Shown piece by piece: positions 46,401 through 61,400 of a stretch of DNA of 64,000 nt. The translations under genes were made by a program, and so were the position numbers. Source of the DNA: Ischnura elegans (lineage: Eukaryota; Arthropoda; Insecta; Odonata; Coenagrionidae); assembly GCF_921293095.1 (NCBI RefSeq), contig NC_060257.1, positions 52,860,968 through 52,924,967 of the forward strand, in the 5' to 3' direction. The notes beneath the pieces are model-generated. The model was not told where the DNA came from, made no database searches, and worked only from the letters and a program-made list of their open reading frames with translations. Positions within the stretch are counted from its first letter, which is position 1. Every line of letters starts with the position of its first letter.

Positions 46401-49400
46401 TTGTACATGCTTTTAAAAATTTTGAATAATGCTGATTTTATTTCTACTGGCACAAAAGTGATATAGTGTACTTGCTAATGCTCTTCAAAAATGATTCCTT
46501 ATCTGGAGATAATTCAGATTCAATATATTGTGGAATATATTATACATGTTATGGAATTTGTGGTCCTCTGGAATGGTTGATATCATGTAGCAAGGGCCTA
46601 ATGCATCATGAAGTTTTATGATTATTTCTTGAAGCAATTAAAAAAGAAAAAACATTCACCCTGGGTCAGGGCTTTACAGGTGATTTGGTATGATTTTTAG
46701 AGATGAATTCTCATCTCGGGATCTATGGCTGTGAAATTGCTTATTTTGATCTATCAATAAATATTTGATTTGTGGCTCTTAAGGGTGCCATCCACAAAAT
46801 TATGAGATCATTGAAAATATAATTAGCAAAATTAGCTTTCTCCATTAAATATGCATGCTTAAATTCATTCTTCAGCATAGTTTAACTCAAACTTCATTTA
46901 TCTTCATAGGGCATTGTTGAAGAAAAATTTGAAATTTGAACTGACACTTGGTAATTGTTTTTTGCATAAAGTCTCATCAATGATGATTAATATTTTTGTC
47001 AAAATTTTTTTACCATGAAGAAGTGATGAAGTTTTTTAAATGTGAGATGGGCATAATTGATGTACATTTACTTATTCTCAAATATTTTAAGACTTCATTG
47101 GTGTTATCGAGATCATGTATTTTTGTACTCATTATGTGGCAAATTATCATTTAGACAATAAATGAGTATCAAATGTGCAACATCTATCTCATCTACTTGA
47201 GCTTTCCAACATGTTGAAAATGAACATCTTTGCATCAACTCTTTTGTCAATTTATATGTTATCCATACAAAACATAAGACTTTGATTTGAGTTCAGTGCT
47301 TGTAAAAGTGCATCCACTTTTGGTGTTCTTGTGTCTTGTTTTAGGTTCAGTTCTTGCCATGGGTTCTCAGTCCCGGTTCTTGTTGCCCATTCTTCATTGA
47401 TTGTTTCATTTATCGAATAAATTTCTGTAACTATTATCATTAACTTGGTACTAAACTGCCTCAGATAACATATCTAGTTATCTCACTATTGACTGAATGA
47501 TTAGCATTACTATATTAAAAGTACATATATAATGTAATTTTTTTTTCACTAAAAGTTTTCAGATTGGGCTATGCATAAATTACTTTGGTACTGATTCATT
47601 TCATTTTCAGTCCCTAAGTTCCCATCCTAAGTTCAAGAACCGGTGGAACTGACGAGCCAAACTGAGCCATCCCTAATTCTAATAGTACTAGCTGGTTATA
47701 AATTATAAAACTGCAATGCCCAAAGAATCATTTCTTTACCTGGAGGATATACTGACCAGTCTAGAAATCTTTACCTCTCAAAGCAAATGGGTCCAAAATT
47801 TAATCATTCACAGTGTGGAGGTACAAATGAGAATAATGGTATCGAGTATGAAATTTGTCATGAAAAAACTATTTGGCTTAGCTGGAATTCAAATCCAGAT
47901 CTCCTGATTGCCTGTCAGGTATGCTATCCTATCTCAACTCCCCCACGGGAGAAGGTGGCGTGGTGGAGTTGCTGGTAGTTTGCCTGACTGGCTATCGAGA
48001 CATACCTGTTTGAAACCCAGGCTAAGGGAAGTGAGTTTTTACAGCGACTTTCATCCATGGTGTAAATTGGCACCAGTGCATGTGATGGCGTACAAAGTTA
48101 GGGGACGTCCATTAATGAAAGTGATTTCTGCAATATTTAAACCCCTCCTCCCCCTTTTGTGAGATATCATGAGATTTGGCTCGATCCCCTAACCCCTCCC
48201 TCTAATCTCATGCGAGATTGTTTAAAATGCCTATTTTTGGCATAAAAATTTTAATCTATATTCAATTGCATTGGATTTATTAAAAAAACTTCAAATTATT
48301 GTTATTTAAGGTTAGTTACGGCTAGTATTTAAAAATACAGTAGATTCCGTTTAAAGGGTCCACCGGTTACTTGGGGCAGATCTTGAAGAACAGGGCACAA
48401 TAGAGGAATATCCCAGAGTATTCTCCGCTTAATTGGGACAGAATGCCGCTTTATTGGGCCATGAGTCGGTGACATAGACTCTATACTTGCAACGAAATTA
48501 AATTTTTTTGTTTTCAGAATACTATTTTTTTATATTTTCCTCCTTTGATTTACTCTTATTTTTCACAAATTTTCCTATTCTTGCCCTATTTTGAAAGCTC
48601 TTGTTGTTATACTATCCGCAAGAGGATTGGACTTTTCTTTAATAGGACTTAGTGAAAGACATTCATTCAGCGTCACCCGAGGCTGTGAAAAATATTTTAA
48701 ACTAAATTGTTATAATTCTTAACAATGATAATAAATTAACTAAACTCACTGATTTATTAATCAAATTAATAGTTTAATAAACTTATGTTGCATCATAAAC
48801 ATTCTTTAGTCTACTTTCTATCATTTTAACGTTTTTTTATGCCCACATATGGGATTGTTCGCCTAATTGGGGCAGCCGCTTAATTGGGGCAAAGTGCATA
48901 AGTCCCAATATGTCCCAATTAACCGGAATCTACTGTACTAAGATTGTAGTCTAGAATCAAATTTTACACTGTTTCTTGTTGAAAAAAAATATTTGATTCT
49001 TGTCAGGAGCACCACTCTCCTCCCATGAGATTGGGTGAGAATTGGCTTGACCTCATATGCATATTTAAATTCACTCTTCAACATCCCTTAACACAAAACA
49101 ACATAACTTCACTCGTCACTCCCCTCCCCCCTAAATGCCTCACGTGGTCAATGGATACCCCCTTGCAGTATTTGCGATGCTTTGAGGATATGTATTGGTG
49201 TTGCTTTTTGTATTCCATTTGGATGAATGTATAATTGACTTAATTCTTCCTATTTTTTGTTTTACTTCCTTGGTCACACTTCCTTTCCACCATCCACTTC
49301 TCCTTCCTATCCGGCCTTTCCTCCGGGAATTGCCAGATGTTCCCAAAGAGCCTTCGCTGGTCCTGATTCTTAAGTGGGGAGGCGAGCTTACTCCAGCCGG

Positions 49401-52400
49401 TCGGGTCCAGGCTGAGGAACTGGGTCGCATCTTCCGATGCATGTATCCTGGTGGCCAAGGTAGAGAGATTAGTGGCCTCATCACTGGTTCGTAGTCAAAT
49501 CCAATTTTTTTATTTCATTCTCAGGTTTTATATTTTTTTTGGAGAATGTTTAATTTTGATTTCGTTATGTTATGTTGGTGCTTCGTAAAAAGAGTCGACC
49601 ATTAGAGTCTTTGCTGCCAGTAGCCCTTTGTTCACTTAGCATACTTGTAGGCTTTCTTTGAATTAAAAAAATTGAGTTTAGTTCCAGAGTAGTTTTTTCA
49701 TAGTTGGCTTTTTGCCATCTCTGTCGTAGAATGGTTTGTTTTTTGTATCTTTATTTCTTTTATCACTTTGCCTTGATTTTTTATGAGTTTTGCATTGCTG
49801 TAGAAATTTAATGCTAGGTATTTGTCACTTTCCCCGTTTCAATGTGTGCTTTTTGCTTTTTCATCATGTTACATTTTAATTTTTTTTATGGATAGATGTT
49901 TCTGTTATAGGACACTGTTGACCCAAAGTAAGTTACCTATCATTTTGTTCCTCTTCAGTGGTACACAATAGTTGAGACATGTGTAAAAGTTGTATCTGTT
50001 GTATCTTGCCTATCAAAATTTACTAAAACTTTTCTATCATACTATATTGCCATGACACAATGAAGTAGTGCTTCTTGTATGTTAATGATTTTGGTGATTG
50101 GAACTGTTTCTTAGTCATAAAGGGCTTCTTTGATAACTTTTTAACATTTTCCATCGATGGCTCAGTGTGCCACTGTGAAATTTGAATCTTGCTCCATTTA
50201 GAAAAGATTTAACATGAATTTCTTAGAATGTTCCCTAAAAATAGGCTACTTACTTGAACTCGTCTACCTGCATGGCTTCGGCAGCACAACCACCTTTTCC
50301 TGGAGGCAGCTGGACTGGTAGTAATGGAATCCTGCATTTCTCTTCATTTCTGCTATGGTGGGGGGTCCCCATTGCCAGTCGATGTCTAACTTGTGAACGG
50401 ATAATGGCATCCCTGAAGGGACAGTCTTACATTAGAGATGTGCTTCAACTTTCGGTTTTTATGCTCACTTTTCTTTATCACATCAAAGCATAATTTTCAA
50501 AGCTTCACTGGAAAGTTAACTCCTTATTTTCAATGGGGGATTCTCATGAAAAATTCATTACAACAATTTATTTAATGAATAACGGGAGTAGGTATTTAAT
50601 CCTTCTACTGCCAACCCATTTTAGAAGGATGTACGAATACTGGTTGACTTAGTTGTTTTTGTGTCCTTTGCAATATTTGAAATTTTTAATTTTTTTTTTT
50701 GGGATTTATTTCATATAACATGTGTTGGTTTTTTCTCAATGGTGAATATAATGTTAGGGCTTAAAACTATGGAAGAAGCCAGGTGGTTGAATTTTATTTT
50801 TATGAAGGAAATAACAGATCAATGGTTATCATCGTTAAAAGTTTTTCCACACTTGCGGGCAGATTTCGCACATCCAGTGGTGGCAGTATAAGGGTTTTTC
50901 ATAGTTCATTTGCAGCAATATAGCCAGTTGTGTTTATAATTTTACTATCAAAAATAGAAACTCACCCACTCGTGATAAATAGACTTCCACTCATGATAAA
51001 TAGACTTCTTCATGGTCGATGTCATTTCACTCGATGTTTCATTGGACTCTACAAATGTGTTTATCACTGATTGACCAAGAAGAAAAATGATTTCAAAAGC
51101 AATTACATTCGTCCTGTTTTTGCCAGATACCTGTACAATCAAATTTTAGGCTTCAACATTTTTAGAAGCTTTTGTTATGCAAATGAGTTATTCTTTAAAC
51201 GTAAAATTTTGCTCTAAGAAGTGGAATAATTTCCTAAAATCATGAAAATCCTCCATTGTGATTGCTAACATTTTTGTTTAACATTGCTCACGGTAATGTG
51301 AAGGTAGGCTGACATTGAGGTAAAAAAAAGTGCGCAGCAATTATTTAAAAATTTCTGCATTGTTTTAGAATTTAGTCACTAACCCTAGGTGTACTTGACA
51401 ATTTTCTACTGTTTAGAAGTCATTGACTTGAAAATTAATGAATAAATAGCACTTAGAGAGCATGTGTATAAAGAATGGTGTTCAATGCAAAATATTACAT
51501 CTTTATAGTGTGTGTTCATTTAGACTTTGTACGATAAGATATCGAATGTACTCTTTTTGGCCGTGCCATTAAATAGAATACTTTTATTTTTAAGCTCAAA
51601 AGTGTAAATAGGCTTGAACTGAAGCATATAAGTTTGCACATAACTATACTTTAAGAAACTCAGTTACATAATGGCCTATGATCATTTTCAGTATATTACT
51701 TGGGTTTGTGGTAATTCATATTCTATATATGTATATTAAATTGAATATTTTTTACAATTCTTAATACTTCCAGTTAATGGTTTATCATTTGTAATATACT
51801 CCATTTGTAAAATCATTTTTATCTTAAGCTTTCTGGAGGATAATAACCCTCAACTTCAAGTTTTTGCTTTGAGTAAATTATTGACAGGTTTTTAAAAGCC
51901 TACACTAGCTAAAAATATCTCTACTCTTGGTATAAGTTATTATGACATCTTCAGAAGTATTCATTACTTTATTTTTAAAATAAACATTCAATAATTTCAA
52001 ACCAATGTGATGCAAGTGCTTTTGGCTTTTCTAAGTTCTCTTATCTTATCGCATTAATTCATTGTTGGCAAGATACCAACTGGAATACATTTGTTTTGGG
52101 AAAAAATATTTTGACCTTTTACTGGTATCATATTAATGACACACTGATACCTCCACTGCATAAACACTCAACAATCGCCCACTGAATCAAATCTGCTCAT
52201 CTAGTAGGCCAATTATACATATCCGCTCAGCTGGCAATAGCCGGAGCATAAACACTCACCTCCAATTCTCCAAGCTTTTGGAGGTGAGCGTTTCTGCTTC
52301 GGCTACTGCCAGCTGAGCGGATTCGTATCATTGTGCTAATTGATGAGCGGATTTGATTTGGTGGGTGGTTGTTGAGCGTAGGTGCAGTGGAGGTATCAAC

Positions 52401-55400
52401 ACTCAAGTCAATATTTTTATTACGTGATTACTGGTTTCTTAATTTTTGCAAGGATTTTGTAAACTTAAAGTTTTGCTCAAATTCAAATTTAATATCATGC
52501 CCTCATCCACTGCCAAATTGTGAGTAGGAACTTTGTCAAAACAATGGAAAAGCATTAGTGAAAAGTGTAATTATATGTAACAAATTCAGAAACTTTCGAG
52601 CTCGTTTTATGGAAAATGGAGTGGTAGGAATGTGATTTCTAAGATAGGTCTCCAGTGTGTCATAGTATTTCTGGTTCATAAAATCAACATTCTATTTACC
52701 TGAGCATTGATATTGTGGTGTTGATCATTTACTTTGTATGCTTCCGTCAAACTGAGTGGATTGATTTTTGGATGATGTGAATGAAATTGTCTACTATTGG
52801 GAAAGATGAAGTTAATAGTCTAACTGGTAATCATTAATGCCAAAGAGTAGGCAATGTTTTTGGCAGTTTTGCCATCTAAGGCATTGTAAAATTATGTTAT
52901 GAGGATATTACTTCATGATATTTTTTATTTCCATGATCATAGTCTCTGTTATGGAAGGTTGTAAAGTACTTAAATATTTGTAATAAGTCATCAATTGAAT
53001 GATTTTATATTATGTGTTACGACTTTAATGGTTAATAGCACACTCTATTTTTTGTATAGGAGGGCATTCTTAGTTTTAATTTAAAGTGTTGGTATATATA
53101 ATCTGTCTATACCCACTCTGCCACATATTTATTTTAAGGTAGCATGTATTTATAAAATGACATTTTTTCTCTATGTCCCATATTTTCCTAAATATTTTAT
53201 AATATTATTTCAAAGTAATGTACATAATGCATCTAAAAATGTGATTATTTCTTGTATTAATCTTGTTTTTTTTTCATCATTATGTTTTGCTCTGATTGTT
53301 TTTCCCTTCGTCTGTCTTATTTCTTGTCTCCATCAACCTGAACATACATCTTTGCTGCCTGTCCAGGGGAATATGCGGGGACTCAAGGCCTTGGTCTTCT
53401 CAGATTGCACTCAACATTCCGGCATGACCTCAAGATATATGCCTCAGATGAGGGAAGGGTGCAGATGACAGCTGCTGCGTTTGCCAAAGGCCTCTTGGCT
53501 CTTGAGGGAGAGCTGACTCCAATTTTGGTGCAAATGGTCAAGAGTGCCAACACCAATGGACTGCTAGACAATGACTGTGATTCTAGCAAGTACCAAAACA
53601 TGCAAGTATCTAAACCAGACTTGGGTGCTCAAAGTAAAAATTCTACATTAAACTTTATATTCAGTGAGAATATAATTTTTAATTTAGACATCAGATGAGT
53701 TGTTATATGAAAAATGTTCTCTCTTTGATTAATAGTTGGTGAGGAGAAAAAAGTTTTTAAATGTATTAAATCTCATTAACTTTGGTTATAATTGTGTACG
53801 AGCGTGCTGCGCCCCCTCCCAGCGGGCTTCCCCCACTCTTTTCAATGCAGGTCCACAGAGGGATAGGCGCATTTCTACTTTTAAAATGTAGAAAAAAAGG
53901 CAGGGTCTTATGTATAAATTTAATTGGAATGTTCATGTACAAATTGAGGTCAGAGGACCTCGGTAAACACAACATTGGAAGTAATTACACTATCCTCTGT
54001 TAAACGCACATGATGACTCATACTTGCGTATCATCAGGAGACGTGAATGTGGAATCAGCCGCATTTTGATAAAAGTTATTTAAAGAATGCGAGATATTGT
54101 TGCAAATGAACAAATGTATCAGTTTGTGCGCCGTTAACATCAGGAATATTTACCAGTTGTTTTTTTTTTTTTTAAACCAATTTTAGGAAACAATAGCAAT
54201 ATTTAGGAAGATATGCCGTCGCATGTTCTCTGATAAATTCTGTGCATTTTGGTACCTCATTTGTAGAGTTTGGTTGCGTATAAGTTGAGAAAAAGGTATC
54301 TATACAGTAGAAATAATATAGAAGATAATGTCATTTATTTTCAATATGATGCTGAAAGTTCAAAATACCACCATTTTTTGACTCGAGACGTGACGGATCA
54401 AAAAACAAAAAAGACAAGGCTCACCTTTATTTTAAAACCCTATCTTAATATGGAATTTTAAAGAAGTGGTTAAAGAGCCAAATCATTCCCAAGAATAGGA
54501 AAGAAAAATGGCTGACGTTCACCACAGCATGCAGCCTGTCTGCTGTGAATTCTTAAGGGTATCCAATTACCTGGAAAATCTGGAATACTCGGGGAATTTG
54601 TCTTTTGTGGTCAAACTAGGGGAATTGGGAGTGTCCTGGAAAAATTGGCTTTTGTTGCTAAGAGGTTACCAAGAGAAGTGGCAGGCTAAACTAAGGGCGG
54701 ACTTGCTAGGGTGGGTGGTAATCCCTGCCGGAGCTTCTAGATGGCCTCATGAAGCCATGGGCTCTTTCAGCACCTTCCATTTTCCTTGGACTCTGCAAGT
54801 ATGTGAACTGTAAAATGAGAGAACATGTGCAACCCCTGCATTGGTTACGGCCTGGCCATCTTTCTTTTCCTACTTGTCAGCATCCTAATATTATCACTAT
54901 ACATTGGGGATGGTAGCTACATCCCACTCCTTTGTAGGTTTAGTCTCCACGTTTTAGCTGTATGATTTGGTAGCTTGGTATGATTTGAATTTTTGAAGGG
55001 CTTAAAAAAATTGAATGAGAAACTTAAGATCATGACTCCAACTACTGTGCTGCTTTCTTTCAACATTGTCGATAGCGAGATAAATTCATGCTCACCTAAA
55101 TGTGTTGTCTCACTCAGGGTAGGCTGAGGGGCTAGGTGATGTAGCTAGGGGGGCAATCAAATGCCCAAATCCCCGTTTATTGGGGGGTATTCCATGCCAA
55201 AACCCAACAGCAGTTTGCTCGGGTAAGTATTTTACCTTGAGCTGGCCCTGGTCTCACTTTTGTTAGGGGTTATGGGTTAGTCTGTTGGGGCCCTTTGACC
55301 ACATTAACACCAGGGCCCTTGAGTAACCAGTCCGCCCCTGGGTTAAACTTGAGTGAGAAAAGAAACCCCTTATTGATACAAAAGAGATCTGTATTCAAGG

Positions 55401-58400
55401 TTGCCCTCTTTATCCACGTACAGCAGATTCCCGATTATCCGGCTGCGGTATATCCGTGTTGCGGATTATCTATGCATGATTTTCAATCTCGCTCAATATT
55501 TTCCACGATCTTTATAAAAGAATAAAATCGGACACAAAATCATCAGAATTACTGCATCAATGCTAGGATACACCGGGCTTATTATTTCTGTTAGAATCCC
55601 CTTAGTAAAATGTAAGCGGTTGTGCGCTAGCTGCATTCACGGGAGCACCATGTTCCTGTTTTCCAAGCCTTGCAGCACGCAACCGCGCTCTGAGATCACG
55701 GATACACGTCCCACAGCTGTTGCAACCCAGGCAACTTGTGCGAGAGGCGACTACGTGGCGTGGTGCCTGACAATGTAGTTTCCGATGTTGGGCAGTGGTT
55801 TTGAAGCATTCGTGCAAACCACTTTTCTGTATCCGTGATCACAAAGCCACGGATGTGTGGTTTTCGAAACCAGGCCTAACATGGAGCATTAATAATGCGG
55901 GTACAATCATGTTATCGCCACTAAAAAGATCGCGAACTGGCAAAGAAAGCTATCAATGAGTCCGGGAAGCACTCTAAAATAACAGAATGACAGCGTAAAT
56001 AGTAGTATTTTGCTTGTTTTATGTAAATTATGAACATTACAAAGCATTTAAGGGAAAGTTTGGGTTATCCGTGTGTTCCGATTATTCGTGGAGTGTACTG
56101 TGCTTAATGTGGGTAATTGGAATTGCCATTGTGTTACGTAAGTGTATGCCTTTTAGTGCTATCTCTTTTTGAATTTCTCATTTAAGTTCTGTGACCTTCA
56201 GATAGGATCACTTATTATTTTAATTTTGGTAATAACTAATAACTTCAGGCTTTACTTTGTGAAACCTCTCCATATTGGAAGTAAGGAAATAAAACTTTGT
56301 AAGGTTCACTGTTATTTAATTATGGGCACGACCCGGGTTTCGTAACTTGGTTACATCGTCAGGTGACTGATCTTGCATGCATCATACATTTATACACAAA
56401 GTACACAAGTGATGTATGATGCATGCAAGATCAGTCAACTGACGATGTAACCAAGTTACGAAACCCGGGTCGTGCCCATAATTAAATAACAGTGAACCTT
56501 ACAAAGTTTTATTTCCTTAATTTTGGTTGCCTAATTATCTCTCATCTCATCTTCACACAATCAATATCATGTTCAATCTGTCTCAATTATTCTAATTCAA
56601 ATGCAATGAGATATGCCGCGACAACATAAGTTGATTTAGTAGCTGGATCGTATTTAGTTGCTGTATTAAATGCAATGTTCCTCTTCAACTTAGGGCCAAG
56701 GCTAGACTCCATGAGTTGATGCAGCAAGATCGGGAGTTCACGGCTGAAGACAGGGCGAAAGTCAACCCCTGTGGTGCTCTCAGCATTTCAGCTGCCTTGG
56801 ATTTTGTGAAAAACCCCGTCCGTTGCTGTGAACGAGTTCATTCTTTGATTCGTCGTCTCATGGATATTGTTCGCACAAAGAGAGATGATCCTAAGACTAA
56901 AGGTATGAGAGCTTGTCTATTGTCAAACTAATTGACTAATTCAATTATTTGTACTTTTAATTGATTTATTACTTTTTACTTGTACCATTTTTTTTTACCT
57001 GTTAGTTAATAATACGTGACTTTTGTTTGTGTTTGTATCAAATGTGGCTTGGTGCATAGCTCTATTTGTCATTTTTTACTAAAATTTCATGCATTTGCTA
57101 TATTTAGTTTTGTCATGAAATGAATTAACATTATGCATAGAAATTTAAAAAATTTCAGTTTATCATCATTGTATTCATCTATCTTGTATTTAATGTGCAA
57201 GCAAACCGTCATTTATTTATTTTATTTATTATTTTTTTTGTTCTTGTGGATTTTTTCCTGAACAATAAATATTTTTCAATCTATCTATCTAACACAAGAT
57301 TGGATAATGTTTTATGCATATGATTTCGAAGTGTTTTTATAAGTAACAGAAGGTGTGTTTTAGAGCTTCAAACTTAGGGCATCTATATTCTTCTTTTCAA
57401 GAGTTAACAATCTTTATCTTTATCTTTATTCATCCACGGCGAGGATTGGCCCTCGCGGATGTTGTATACAACACATTTATGAAAACATTCGGTACAACGA
57501 AACATACAAAACATGTACATTGGATCAAAACATTAGAAACACATACATTACAAAGATTGCATTTAAAATAAAAGAGAAGAAAAGTCCAGCTCAAAATACT
57601 CATGAATTGAGTACAGTGGATAATTGCACAGCCACTTTTCCAGCACATTTTTCAGTCTAGTGATGCTCACTGATCTGGCTTTGCTGGGTAATTTATTAAA
57701 TAATTTTACTCCCAAATTGTCAGACTGGTTGTTGGTCTTAAACAGCCTACAGTAATTAGTATTTAGGCTATTTTTAGCCCTAGTGTCATGAGAGTGGATG
57801 GTGGATCGAATGGGGTAGGTATCTAAGTTATCTTTAATGTGCATAATGCTGCAAAACACAAAGAGGCTGTAGATGGTGAGGATATGAAAGTTTTTAAAAA
57901 TTGGCCTGCAGTGGTCATGGGGCCCAGCACCACTCAGAATCCTCACTGCTTTTTTTTGCAGTTTTAGAATTTCTTTTGTGGCTTTTCAATTGTGGCTATG
58001 ATCATATTTCTTCCTTTTGCAGATGCTATCCTTTACCATGGCGAAACTTGGGAGCTTATGGGAAGACGTTGGGGAAAAATTGAGAAGGATTTTTGCACAA
58101 AAAATGCTAATACTTACGATATTTCCAAAATACCTGATATATATGACTGCATAAAATATGATTTACAGCACAATCAGCACACACTCCAGTTTGATCAAGC
58201 AGAAGAGCTTTATGTCAATGCAAAATATTTGGCTGACATTGTCATACCTCAGGTACGGATCGGATGCTTGCGTGCTAATTTTAGAATGCATTCTCTCCAT
58301 CTCCTTTCGTTACATGCTATGATTAGTTGCTTAATTATGCTTATTATGCTCTATGCTGATATGAGGTGGTTCAGCTAAGAAAATGCTAGTAAAGCAAATA

Positions 58401-61400
58401 CATTTTCTATCATTTGGAAAGCATAGAAGTCAATGAAAGAAATGTTAAAAAGTCCAGTTTTGATGGACTCCAGTCTTTGTCAACCTTTTTCTACTTCTTT
58501 TCTTGGCATAAGGACATGCAGTGTGGTGCCAATAGTAATCTTCTATTGATTTCATAGGAATATGGGCTTACGAAACAAGAAAAGCTGACCATTGGACAGG
58601 GAATCTGCACACCCCTCCTCAAGAAGATCCGTGCCGATCTACAGCGAAACATCGAGGAGTCAGGGGAAGAGACAGTAAACCGTTTGAATCCTAGGTATAC
58701 ATTTACTTATATCTTGTATGATATGAGGCATGATGTGGTGGAAGTACTTAATATTAGTTAAATGAGACATTGCAATATTTCCACCGGATTTATTTTAACA
58801 ACACGCATTTTGTTGTTACTAATAACATTATCAAGTGCAACATATGTCCTGGTGTTTTTTCTTGTGCTTAAGAGGAGAGGGTAAGATGTAGGATGTGTTG
58901 AAAAGTGGGAATATTGTAGGTAGGTTGTTGGGGATAGGTTCATCGTTTAGAGTCTTGGTAGAGGAGTACCCCCTCCCCTTAAGCACTAAGACATACACAG
59001 GGAAGAACAACGGCATATGATGTACTTGATAATGTTGTTTGTAATAACAAAACGTGTTTTGTTAAAATAAATCCTGTGGAAATGTTTCAGTGTTTCATTT
59101 AAATAATCCTATTAGTAGTTCAATACTATTGGAAGTTATTTAACTGGCAAATTTATTGTTATTCATTTATGTTTTAATGGAAGCTTCTTTTGGGGTAATA
59201 ATAAATATCAGGGCTATGTTGTTGAAGAGCCTGATATTTGTCATTCTTGTTATCGTCCGATAATTACCATTAGTCCTTTACTTACGAACATGCGAACTTT
59301 AAGAGATACAAGCATTCAAGAAACTTCAGGGGAGCCTGAAATTTCAAATTTGGCACCTATGATGTTGGCCGATGCAACAAGCTGTGGCGTAAAGGAACTC
59401 ACTTTTTGGACAGTCTTAACGAAATATCAATTAAAACATGGTGAATTCAGGAACTGTTCAGGTTTAGCTCACTCTTCCTTCCCACAGACAGCAAAATTTT
59501 TTCGGCTCCAGCCTTGTCACATGCGCAGCAAGATCAGTTTGTTTCCATTGAGTGTTAATGCATAATTGAAATGCAGTGTTGCATTCTGCAGGATGAAAGC
59601 ACTTTATGATGCCTTGCTTAGGTTTTTCAACTTACGAACAAGGTCTCAGAATGTATCGTGCTCGTAAGTCGAGGGCTTACTGTTTTCTCAATTAACTGGC
59701 TTAAGTTACTGTATTTTGTGATAATGCCATTATAGTAGAATTTTATGCATGTTGTTAGAGTTCAAATTTGATGGTATGAAAATAGAGAACAGTGATTTAA
59801 TTGTATGACAATGAAGCTTCATCATATTTATTATTGTTTCACTGCTGCCACCATCTATTCTACTCTATTTCAGTCTTAAGTTGCTACTATGCACCATGTC
59901 TCTATATCCAATACATTATTCATACATTCATACTTCGAAAGTACTCCATTTATCGCATGTTACTTCTTTTTGTCACCTACAAAACACAGCACTCTCTTTG
60001 ATGGTATTTTTATTTGAAAAGAGTACAGGAAAGATCTGTCATTGATTCAGTGGGAACTTGTGGCCATTTCTAAATGGATTTTGTTTAGGATCTCTGTTTC
60101 ACTGTGAATATGTGATAATTTTTCTTGGCGAGGGTAGGCACTTAGATTTCTTTTTGAAGCTTGTCCCATGCTGTTTCCTTCTTCATTACTCTGATCAACC
60201 AGCAAATTCTACTTCTTTTCCAACTATGTTCTTGAAAAAGCTTGCCCAATAGATTAATATAACCAGAGAGAGGTTGCCTTAGCTGAAATGGTGTTCTGTG
60301 TGAATAGGTTCTTTACATTTTTAGGCAAATCTAATGGACAGAAGTTGATCATGGTTGGAAACTTGATGGTGCAATTCTAACCAGAGAACCTTCTAATTGT
60401 GGTTATTGGCATTTGGAATATGAACTCATTTTATCTCTATTCAAGGTATTCTCATGGAGTATCAAGCCCTGGCCGCCATGTCAGAACTAGACTCTACTTT
60501 ACCAGTGAAAGCCATGTCCATTCCTTGTTGACTGTTTTAAGATATGGTGGATTGATAAATGTAAGTTGCTGAATGTTTGTATTTTTTCACCCTGAATTAC
60601 TGTCCATTGCTTCAAGTTAACATATTTTGAATCATATGATGTTTTAATCATTACGCTTAAGGAGTTGAATTGCCTTTCAAAAAAATAAATAATTTTATAG
60701 CTTTGCATTGGATCTGTTAAATTAATTTCAATGTAATCCTTTCTTATGTGGTATTTTGTGCGTTAAATTTCATGCAGTTCTTAATAGATTGAATTATGGC
60801 CTTACAATATAAAATTTTAAATATAGTAGACCCCCCTTAATGATGTTTATGACTGGCAATGGTATCTATGTACCTACAATCTTGGCTGATTTTTGTGCTT
60901 GGTTTTTAAAATTTAAAATTTCACCATATTGTGTTACCAATCATCCAGTGTATCATCAATTGTGTAATTCTACTCCTTATTTGCCATTGAAACATTTCTT
61001 AGCGTAACATTTCCATACATTGATGTTCTTTGATGATGATTCCTCATCCAAAAACAATGCTGATGGAACACATGGTAGCATTTGCTTCAAATTTGGTCCT
61101 CCTGAACAGATGAATGTCGTAAAGGGTATTCTGTACCTTAAATTTAACGGAATCAAATTACTTATGTTGGAAGGCTTGTTTTTCAATGGCAGATAGTCAA
61201 ATTTTATGCATTATCAATACCAATGTTAAGATTACTCTGAAGATTGTTTGTCCTTAGCCTTTTTTACTTGTTTAGAATTGAAATGGAAAGACATTGAATA
61301 AAATGTAATAATGATTTGCCATTAACCTCGTTGCTTCTGAGTGAATGGATGTATTTCCTCCTGGTGTTGACTGAACCATTCGATCTTGTTAGAGTGTTAC

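Noticed and set aside
53606..53700. Exon 13 extended past 53589 into the open frame
   Set aside because: The downstream donor gives phase 0 and would run into a stop in exon 14; homology supports the donor at 53590.
54508..54813. 101-codon ORF in intron 13
   Set aside because: Reads like a translated old repeat (CCTGGAAAATCTGGAATA words) and has no family similarity.
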